Shown: positions 58,005-64,000 of the stretch, piece after piece
Numbering within the stretch: position 1 is the first letter of the stretch
Layout of the letters: each line of letters starts with the position of its first letter
NCBI GenBank assembly: GCA_015064665.1
Contig: SVRU01000001.1
Location: forward strand, 53,678-117,677
Reading direction: 5' to 3'
Length of the DNA stretch: 64,000 nucleotides
Source: Oscillospiraceae bacterium
Lineage (GTDB): Bacteria > Bacillota_A > Clostridia > Oscillospirales > CAG-272
Notes under the pieces: model-generated
Told to the model about the DNA's origin: nothing
Databases searched by the model: none
The model's input: the letters and a program-made list of their open reading frames with translations, nothing else
Program-made: the position numbers and the translations under genes

Positions 58005-59021
58005 TTATTTTATGAGTCCGAGTTCATCCGGAAAAAATCCGCGTGTATCTGCCCAACGTCCAAACTTATCGCGAATCGAAATCCGCACGTAGCGCGCTCC
58101 TTCTTTTATCTCAAAATCGGCAGAGGTCAGACCGATACCGTCTTTTGCATGACGGTATGACGGGGTTTTGCTTCCTATGTATAAATAAATATTTTCAACC
58201 TCTGAGCATTCAACGTGTATTTTATTTCCGGAGATGGAAATTTCATTAAAGATGGGACCCATTGACGCATACATTTCACCTTCTTCCATGGCCTTAACAA
58301 TGCTTGAATAGGTAAACTCTTCGGGCATTATCATTGTAAAAGCTCCGAAAGAATCGGTGTAATCGGCATCGGCGTTGTGATTATCGTCTGCTCCGTGACA
58401 AAAAATGCGACGGTTTGCTAAAAGGAGCTTGTCATAAAGCGCGCCTGAATACTCAAGACCGTTCATGCGATATGAGCTGTAATTGCAGATTTCAAGGCTG
58501 AATAGACCATCGTATAAGAAAATCGATTCCTCTTTTTGCATCGACCAGTAAGGATGATTGTAAACCACGAGATACCCGTTATCCTTAGCTGTCCTGATGA
58601 ATTCGTTTATATACTCAGTTGTAAATTCGCGCGGGCGTTCAGAGCCTATGCGTGTAACATTTTCGAGTGCGTTGTCGCGCTTTAAATACCTGGAGTAGCA
58701 TTCATTGCAGCATATCAAACCGACGTTGTTGGGGTCTTTTGCAAACAGATTGAGATGAACCTCTTCTGCAAAAGTGTCGTATTTTCCGTCTTGACTCGGT
58801 CTAATATATGCTTCGTATCCTGTAAGCATAATAAAACCGTCATCATTAAGCGATTGATGTGACACGGGTCGCTCATGATCTGTTATCGCAAGTATGCTGT
58901 AACCGTTTTCCTTATACATTTTTTTAAGCTCGTCGGGAGTTTTCTTTCCGTCCGAAAGCACGCTGTGACAGTGCAGATTTGCCTTATACTGTTTTTTGTT
59001 TGGTGGAATTAAATAATTCAC
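58005..59021 (-). CDS. PHP-domain metal-dependent phosphoesterase
   Basis: A 338-residue PHP protein. Metal ligands are in ANLHCHSVLSDG (about 14-25), ITDHE (about 46-50), YNHPYW (about 154-159) and CHGADDNHN (about 209-217). It should hydrolyse a phosphate ester. It forms a pair with the downstream-oriented amidotransferase-like gene, which lies 41 bases upstream on the same strand. The C-terminal part (about 260-338) is a beta domain that I do not recognise. Confidence 0.9.
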   Translation of the reverse strand: MNYLIPPNKKQYKANLHCHSVLSDGKKTPDELKKMYKENGYSILAITDHERPVSHQSLNDDGFIMLTGYEAYIRPSQDGKYDTFAEEVHLNLFAKDPNNVGLICCNECYSRYLKRDNALENVTRIGSERPREFTTEYINEFIRTAKDNGYLVVYNHPYWSMQKEESIFLYDGLFSLEICNYSSYRMNGLEYSGALYDKLLLANRRIFCHGADDNHNADADYTDSFGAFTMIMPEEFTYSSIVKAMEEGEMYASMGPIFNEISISGNKIHVECSEVENIYLYIGSKTPSYRHAKDGIGLTSADFEIKEGARYVRISIRDKFGRWADTRGFFPDELGLIK

Positions 59022-59062
59022 AGTTGAATCTCCTCTCTTTTTATTCGAGTAGTAAGTGCAGA

Positions 59063-59779
59063 CTAATCTTCAGCGAGAAAAGCAAATATTTCGGGCAAAA
59101 GCGCATCAACCTCCGGGTGACCCTGCACCCCTAAAATATTGTTTCCGTATTCTGTTCCTTCAACGACTCCGTCACCGAGCGCAGACCATGCGTTTATTGT
59201 TACAAGGTTTTGGGTGGGAGGCGTGTTAAGATAATGGAAAGAACAAATTTCCACACTGTCTTTGCCTAGCACGCGGTAGAGAAGCGTCCCGGGAACAATA
59301 TTGACGCCGTGTTTCGCCTGAGCCTCGTTTCCTCTTGGAGGCAGCTCTTTGCGATGCCCGGGTATTTTTTGCTGGACTGAGAAATCAGGACCTTGCTCAT
59401 CAATGTAGTCGCAAATAGCTTTTATAAGATCACCCTCGTATCCGCGCTCTTCTACTCTGCGTCGAATCTCAAAATAAACGTATATGAGTTGTTCTCCAAG
59501 GCAAATTCCCAGGTATTTTTTGCCACGGGTCAGGGCATGGTGAATGATTTGAAAGTGATATGGATAAAATTCCGCGCCCCCTTGTACCAAAAAACCGTCA
59601 CACGCCTCTAATGCCTCTTCGGATAGCCAATAATTAACGGGCGCCAGCCCTAATGGAACGCATCCCGCTTCCGCTGTCCGTTCTATATAATTGCATCCTA
59701 ATCTGTAATGGTTCTTCATGCTGCATTCATCGGAAGTTACCATTGACGGTGCCGGAGCGATTCCAATGATTTTTTTCAT
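59063..59779 (-). CDS. Class I glutamine amidotransferase-like hydrolase (PuuD/C26 type)
   Basis: A 238-residue protein. The start is the ATG at 59777-59779, giving MKKIIGIAPAPSM. The nucleophile Cys is in YLGICLGEQL (about 99), the catalytic His and Glu are in GVQGHPEVD (about 223-225). It resembles gamma-glutamyl-GABA hydrolase and related C26 peptidases and probably removes gamma-glutamyl groups from a small substrate. It is transcribed with the PHP gene. Confidence 0.88.
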   Translation of the reverse strand: MKKIIGIAPAPSMVTSDECSMKNHYRLGCNYIERTAEAGCVPLGLAPVNYWLSEEALEACDGFLVQGGAEFYPYHFQIIHHALTRGKKYLGICLGEQLIYVYFEIRRRVEERGYEGDLIKAICDYIDEQGPDFSVQQKIPGHRKELPPRGNEAQAKHGVNIVPGTLLYRVLGKDSVEICSFHYLNTPPTQNLVTINAWSALGDGVVEGTEYGNNILGVQGHPEVDALLPEIFAFLAED

Positions 59780-60007
59780 ATAAAAATTCTTCCTTATTAG
59801 TGTATTATGCAAGAATCCTGCTTGAAATTATTATATCGTATAGTTTGCTGTTTTTCAATAATTGCAGTTAATTTTTTTAAGAATAAGTGAAATTTATCTT
59901 CTGTTTTTTCTCCGAATATAAAGAAGCTTCGCATAGCAAGAAAAATAACAGAATCTTTTTCTTTTTGCGGTCTTTAAGTATTCTATATTTATAAAACAGA
60001 TACCAAC

Positions 60008-60760
60008 CTATATTTCATATATCAAATTTTCTTTTCTGTATTTAGAGGTTGTGGTTCCCGTATGCTGTTTAAAAAGTCTGCAAAAGTGATATGGATTTGA
60101 AAAACCGCATTTTTCTGAAATTACAGAAACGCTCAATGAACCTTCCGCCAACAGTTGTTTCGCCTTTTGGATACGCTGATCGATAATAAATTGCTTTGGC
60201 GAAATGCCGAAATGCTTTGTAAAAAGCTTTCTGAAATAAACCTCGCTTATATTGCATTCAGCTGCCAATTTCGTATTTGTAAGAGCAGTGTCACAATAAT
60301 CGCTGTTTATTAACCGCACTGCGCCAAGTAGTTCACGCGGGATATTATCGTAGGAAAGCTTATGAAGCATACCGTAAAAAATACTGAATATTTGCGCACG
60401 GTTTTCATCAAAGCAAAAGAGCTTTTTCATTCGCTCATAATCGGCTATCAGCTCGTCCGCATTCTGAACGGGAATAACGGTAATCGTATCACATAAAAAA
60501 TCAAGGCAATCAAAATTGATAACCGGAAAAGCACCGCTCTTATCTCTTTTAATGAAATACGTTCCACCCTTTGGCAAAATGACCGCACAATGTCTATTTG
60601 AGACGTATTCAGAGCCATTTTGAATATAGGTTATCTGCCCTTCTTTGCAAAAAGAAAGTCCATAAAATTTTCTGCTTATCATTCTGTCGAGTCTGCTTTT
60701 TTCAGAGTAAACGGTAACTGCGTTATGCACCTCGGTTACTGTTATATTTTTAAGCTCCAT
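60008..60760 (-). CDS. AraC-family transcriptional regulator
   Basis: A 250-residue regulator with an N-terminal cupin-like sensor (about 1-130) and a C-terminal double HTH: NTKLAAECNISEVYFRKLF (about 156-174) and VSVISEKCGFSNPYHFCRLF (about 206-225). It is divergent from a catabolic operon, and two direct repeats in between are its probable target. It likely activates that operon in response to the substrate. Confidence 0.92.
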   Translation of the reverse strand: MELKNITVTEVHNAVTVYSEKSRLDRMISRKFYGLSFCKEGQITYIQNGSEYVSNRHCAVILPKGGTYFIKRDKSGAFPVINFDCLDFLCDTITVIPVQNADELIADYERMKKLFCFDENRAQIFSIFYGMLHKLSYDNIPRELLGAVRLINSDYCDTALTNTKLAAECNISEVYFRKLFTKHFGISPKQFIIDQRIQKAKQLLAEGSLSVSVISEKCGFSNPYHFCRLFKQHTGTTTSKYRKENLIYEI

Positions 60761-60830
60761 TTATAATCGCCTCCTTTCTTGACTAATTATATCATTTTAT
60801 GTATTATATTTCAATTGATTTCTAAAATTT

Positions 60831-60865
60831 TGTATCAAAAACATCAATATTATATCAAAATACAG
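60831..60865. promoter_or_regulatory. Direct repeats, probable AraC-type activator sites
   Basis: TATCAAAA occurs at 60833-60840 and again at 60853-60860, a 20-base period, with more partial matches around it (TGTATCAAAAACAT, TATATCAAAATACAG). The second copy ends just before the -35 box at 60867. Two in-phase repeats next to the -35 are the usual layout for AraC-family activation. Confidence 0.6.
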
Positions 60866-60866
60866 A

Positions 60867-60895
60867 TTGTTTTCGTCGTTTTTTTATGATACAAT
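60867..60895 (+). promoter_or_regulatory. Promoter of the SDR operon
   Basis: A weak TTGTTT (60867-60872) and TACAAT (60890-60895) with a 17-base spacer. The poor -35 fits a promoter that needs an activator. Confidence 0.65.
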
Positions 60896-60924
60896 TTAAC
60901 AAAATCATCTTGGAGGAAAAACCC

Positions 60925-61686
60925 ATGAATTTTGAAAACAAGGTTGCAATATCTACCGGTGCAGCTTCGGGTATGGGGCTTTTGTTCGCTGAGAATTTCG
61001 CGTCACTTGGCGGTAACGTCGTTATGTGCGACGTAAATGAAGAAGCTCTTTTAGAAAAGGTTGCCGTCATCAACGCAAAAGGCGGCGGCAGAGTGATAGG
61101 CGCCGTCTGCGACGTGCGAGATTATTCGCAGGTATGCACCGTGAGAGACAGAGCTGTCCGCGAGTTTGGCAGAATAGATATTATGGCGAATTTTGCAGGA
61201 GGAACTGCATTCAGAATGTGTAAGGTTGATCGGGAAAAGTATCCGGAATTTCCGGACGTACCGATAGACGTTTACGATTGGGGAATCGATGTGAATCTCA
61301 AAGGACCTTTTTATTTCGCTCACGCCGTATTAAAACAGATGAGAGAGCAACAGAGCGGGCTTATTATAAACATCGGCTCTATTACCGGAGCGGAGGGCAG
61401 TAAATACGGAATGGATTATTCCACATCCAAGGCCGGACTTATGTACGGACTCACCAAATCAATCGCGCAGTTTGGTGAAAAATACGGAATAAGGTGTGTT
61501 TGCATCTCGCCCGGTCCCGTGCTTACAAGAGCCGATATGGTGAAAATGAAAACTTTACTCGGCAGAGCTGCCGAGCCGCAGGAAATCATCGATCTTTGCC
61601 TGTTTATCGCTTCGGAAAAAGGACAGTTTATCAATGGCGAAAACATTATGATTGACGGTGGAAGAAATGCGATGGGAAGGACGTAG
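60925..61686 (+). CDS. Short-chain dehydrogenase/reductase (SDR)
   Basis: A 253-residue SDR, begun at the ATG at 60925 with GGAGG eight bases upstream. The cofactor motif is TGAASGMG (about 11-18), the NAG-like motif is NFAGG, the catalytic Ser is in INIGSITG (about 150) and YSTSK (about 163-167) gives Tyr and Lys. It oxidises or reduces an alcohol or ketone with NAD(P). First gene of a four-gene operon with a dehydroquinase-like protein and an FAD oxidoreductase; a polyol or cyclitol substrate is possible. Confidence 0.93.
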   Translation: MNFENKVAISTGAASGMGLLFAENFASLGGNVVMCDVNEEALLEKVAVINAKGGGRVIGAVCDVRDYSQVCTVRDRAVREFGRIDIMANFAGGTAFRMCKVDREKYPEFPDVPIDVYDWGIDVNLKGPFYFAHAVLKQMREQQSGLIINIGSITGAEGSKYGMDYSTSKAGLMYGLTKSIAQFGEKYGIRCVCISPGPVLTRADMVKMKTLLGRAAEPQEIIDLCLFIASEKGQFINGENIMIDGGRNAMGRT

Positions 61687-61687
61687 T

Positions 61688-62446
61688 ATGAATAAACGAA
61701 CTTTTTTGAAATATGACAAACCTTTGCTGACCTCAATGGTACAAGCAGACAATTCCGACAGAATAAAGGAGCTAATCGACGCTTCCGTCAAGGAGGGCGC
61801 AGAAGCTATCGGTATGCAGTTCTGCAAGCTGAAGACGGAATATAGAAACGCTGACACTTATAAAGAGCTTTTTGCTTATACTGATCTGCCTGTATACGTT
61901 ACCAATTATCGCGATCACATTTCAAACGTAGGAAAATCAGACGATACACTTGCAGATGAAATTGTTGAGCTTGCAGAATGCGGTGCGACACTTTGCGACG
62001 TAATGGGCGATTTCTTTGACGCCTGCGAAGGCGAGCTGACAATGAATGAAGAAGCGGTAGAAAAGCAAATGAAGCTCATAACCGAACTTCATAACAGAGG
62101 TGCGGAGGTGCTTATGTCCTCGCACGTGTTCAAATTCACTCCTGCCGAGCGTGTTCTTCAAATTGCCCTTGAGCACCAAAGGCGCGGTGCCGATATCTGC
62201 AAGATAGTTACAGGAGCAAATAATATGGAAGAGCAGATCGAAAATCTGCGTATTATCAATATGCTGAAGGAAAATTTACAAATACCTTTTTTGTTTCTTT
62301 CGGGCGGAGAATGCCATATCATGCGCCGCACAGGAGGAGCATTCGGGTGCTGCATGTATCTATGCGTACATGAGTACGACGAATATGCCACCAAGTCGCA
62401 GCCATTGTTGCGTGAGGTCAAAATTATTAGAGATTTATTAAATTAG
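61688..62446 (+). CDS. Type I 3-dehydroquinate dehydratase-like protein
   Basis: A 252-residue TIM-barrel protein, begun at the ATG at 61688 with GGGAAGGA upstream. VLMSSHVFKFTP (about 142-153) matches the AroD segment with the catalytic His, and ADICKIVTGANN (about 172-183) matches the strand with the Schiff-base Lys. The EWR substrate motif of true AroD is missing (AIGMQFCKL stands in its place), so the substrate probably differs from 3-dehydroquinate. It starts two bases after the SDR stop. A catabolic dehydratase or aldolase role is inferred from the operon. Confidence 0.7.
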   Translation: MNKRTFLKYDKPLLTSMVQADNSDRIKELIDASVKEGAEAIGMQFCKLKTEYRNADTYKELFAYTDLPVYVTNYRDHISNVGKSDDTLADEIVELAECGATLCDVMGDFFDACEGELTMNEEAVEKQMKLITELHNRGAEVLMSSHVFKFTPAERVLQIALEHQRRGADICKIVTGANNMEEQIENLRIINMLKENLQIPFLFLSGGECHIMRRTGGAFGCCMYLCVHEYDEYATKSQPLLREVKIIRDLLN

Positions 62447-62510
62447 AGTGCCGCTGCGCAGCTTTCGTTATAAGCACTATTGTACCAAAACAGAAGAAGG
62501 AGCAAAGCTT

Positions 62511-63074
62511 TTGAGTATATTTAATTCGCTCTCTCTTTTCAGAGAGAACGAACAGAACACCAACGGATTTGAATTTGCTATGTGTAAATATATCGTCCAA
62601 AAGCAATTGGATATATTACTCAAGTGCCGCGTTGTTAATATCAAGCAACAGCCGGATCTTATTCACGACGTAACCGTGCAAACAAACGAAGGGCTTACGC
62701 ATCTGTTTGCCAAGAAAATATTGGATACGACAAACAGGTCAAGCAAAAAGCACTTTACGGTATTATTTGTTTGTGACAATATTGAAAAAGTGAAGAGTAA
62801 ATTGCTCACGGCATATAGCGGTGCGCAAATAGAATCAACCTTTTATCCGGGACGCTATGCCCTTCATATTTTGGTGCGCGACACCGATGAGAACCGCATC
62901 AAGCTTGATGTCTACAAAAAATGGGGCTCGCTTGGCATTGACGCAAAGATTCTGTATATGGCACCTGTATTTTACGGAGAGGCAAATGCCGATAAGCTGT
63001 GTGACGATATTTATGAGAATCCGATCGAGGCCTTTGAGGCAGGTTATTTCTACGCAAAGGAGAATGACAGATGA
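62511..63074 (+). CDS. Protein of unknown function in catabolic operon
   Basis: A 187-residue protein. The start is probably the TTG at 62511 with AAGAAGGAGC about eight bases upstream; a longer form from the GTG at 62448 has no ribosome-binding site. The sequence is soluble and mixed alpha/beta, with a Cys in LFVCDN and a late motif YMAPVFYGEANADKLC. I do not recognise a family. It overlaps the FAD oxidoreductase start by four bases, so the two are co-translated. Confidence 0.7.
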   Translation: MSIFNSLSLFRENEQNTNGFEFAMCKYIVQKQLDILLKCRVVNIKQQPDLIHDVTVQTNEGLTHLFAKKILDTTNRSSKKHFTVLFVCDNIEKVKSKLLTAYSGAQIESTFYPGRYALHILVRDTDENRIKLDVYKKWGSLGIDAKILYMAPVFYGEANADKLCDDIYENPIEAFEAGYFYAKENDR

Positions 63075-64000
63075 TACTTTCAATGCTTGAAAACGGGCTT
63101 GTGGTGAAAAAAGCTTGCAATATAACCGATTTTGATTACTGCTGCAACGTACTTTGTGTCGGTGCGGGAAGCGCAGGTTGCTATGCTGCCGATTCTGCCG
63201 CAAAAGAGGGGGCAACGGTTATACTGCTTGAATTTGGAGAAAACATCGGTGGTATGCACGTATGCGGCAACGTGACGGGCTATTATTACGGAGCGCGCGG
63301 CGGAAGCTACGAGGAGGACGACCGTAAAAGCGAAGCTGACACCGTATTTCTGACAAACCATCGGCATTGGGAACAACGCCAGATTCGCCTTACAGAACGA
63401 CTTTCAGAAAGCGGTGTTAAGGTCTTATGCCGTCATAGCGTTATTGGCTTGTATTGGGAGAGTGATCGTATTGTTGGCGTACTTGCTTTTAACGGAACAC
63501 AGCGAATTACGATCAAGGCAGATATAACTGTTGACGCAACCAGTGATGGCCATCTGATAAGAATGACAGAAGTGAAAAAGCAATACGGACGTCCGAGTGA
63601 CGGAAGCTTCGCACCCTTTGGCGTTTTTCTACAATACACGGAGGGACTAAAGCTATGTTCAAAAAACAATGACAGCGGAATCATGGATCATTACAGCCAA
63701 ACCGATTTTTCCAAAAAAACCGTTATGGCACACGCAAACGCAAGCCACATTCTCGAAAAAACGGAGGTCGTGAATTGCGCGCTGCATACCGGTGTTCGCG
63801 AGGGATTGACCTACGAGGGAGAGGATACGGTAAGATATGAGGAACTTTTATCCGGCAGACGAAAGGAAATGTGGTATGAGCTTGTTCCTACAGATTGGCT
63901 CAAACGACTTTCTAAAGCGGTATATATAACCACGAATATTCTTGTTTATGGTGTCGATGTCGGAACCATCCTCCGGGTACAAAGCATCGGCAATAGCTAA
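63071..64000 (+). CDS. FAD-dependent oxidoreductase, possibly truncated
   Basis: A 309-residue protein ending at a TAA on the last base of the window. The Rossmann motif CVGAGSAGCYAAD lies near residues 30-42, LLEFGENIGGMHVCGN near 54-69 and VDATSDGHLIRM near 156-167, as in the FAD_oxidored group (usually 420 residues or more). The last 30 residues do not look like the family's C-terminus, so a nonsense mutation or frameshift near the end is possible. It probably oxidises a substrate of the SDR and dehydroquinase-like pathway. Confidence 0.78.
   Translation: MILSMLENGLVVKKACNITDFDYCCNVLCVGAGSAGCYAADSAAKEGATVILLEFGENIGGMHVCGNVTGYYYGARGGSYEEDDRKSEADTVFLTNHRHWEQRQIRLTERLSESGVKVLCRHSVIGLYWESDRIVGVLAFNGTQRITIKADITVDATSDGHLIRMTEVKKQYGRPSDGSFAPFGVFLQYTEGLKLCSKNNDSGIMDHYSQTDFSKKTVMAHANASHILEKTEVVNCALHTGVREGLTYEGEDTVRYEELLSGRRKEMWYELVPTDWLKRLSKAVYITTNILVYGVDVGTILRVQSIGNS

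Overview
The window looks like a chromosomal segment, containing the replication origin region, of an anaerobic, probably endospore-forming Gram-positive bacterium of class Clostridia, most likely an uncultured gut lineage. The evidence is: an hrcA-grpE-dnaK-dnaJ heat-shock operon with a CIRCE operator, RNase Y and RNase J, a RemB-like DUF370 protein next to recF, an intact 26-codon spoVM, Soj/Spo0J with perfect parS sites, ER-type (SipW-like) signal peptidases, a six-subunit Rnf complex and an electron-confurcating lactate dehydrogenase module. I cannot assign a genus.

Layout. Positions 1-11,350 (minus strand) hold one long operon behind a sigma-A promoter and a class I cyclic di-GMP riboswitch with its own intrinsic terminator. 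In order of transcription it encodes a degenerate EAL protein, a membrane-anchored secreted-fibre-like protein, three secreted proteins with SipW-type signal peptides, a SipW-like signal peptidase, a membrane-anchored McrB-like AAA+ ATPase, a DUF2357-like coiled-coil partner, a second SipW-like peptidase and a truncated membrane protein. A seven-helix-type diguanylate cyclase (11,366-12,568) lies directly upstream, followed by a small XRE regulator with three palindromic operators. This is the best candidate in the window for an undescribed system: a cyclic di-GMP-switched surface-fibre export locus that has recruited an McrBC-type ATPase pair.

Positions 13,149-15,792 encode a secreted transglutaminase-like protein and an alkaline-phosphatase-superfamily enzyme. 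Positions 16,016-19,399 carry lctB-lctC-lctD (EtfB, ferredoxin-domain EtfA, GlcD-type lactate dehydrogenase). Positions 19,469-24,354 hold the heat-shock operon (minus). Positions 24,489-29,084 hold rny, ymdB, mnmG and spoVM. Positions 29,167-39,027 hold apbE, an unknown membrane protein, and rnfCDGEAB with a NusG-II domain protein and a Gx-transporter. The RnfG here is three times the usual length, with four FMN-binding-like domains, and rnfE carries a frameshift. Lactate oxidation by LctBCD consumes reduced ferredoxin that Rnf can supply, and ApbE would flavinylate RnfD and RnfG, so these modules plausibly work together.

Positions 39,222-51,923 run on the minus strand away from the origin: RNase J, small genes, gyrA, gyrB, remB, recF, dnaN, dnaA and a histidine phosphatase. 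An AT-rich noncoding stretch (about 51,985-53,114) with three parS-type sites separates them from parA and parB (plus strand, fourth parS between them). From 55,630 to the end is accessory metabolism: a GH2 glycosidase, a PHP-domain protein, a class I glutamine amidotransferase-like hydrolase, an AraC regulator, and a divergent catabolic operon of an SDR dehydrogenase, a type I dehydroquinase-like protein, an unknown protein and an FAD-dependent oxidoreductase whose reading frame stops at the last base.

No rRNA, tRNA, CRISPR array or insertion sequence was recognised.
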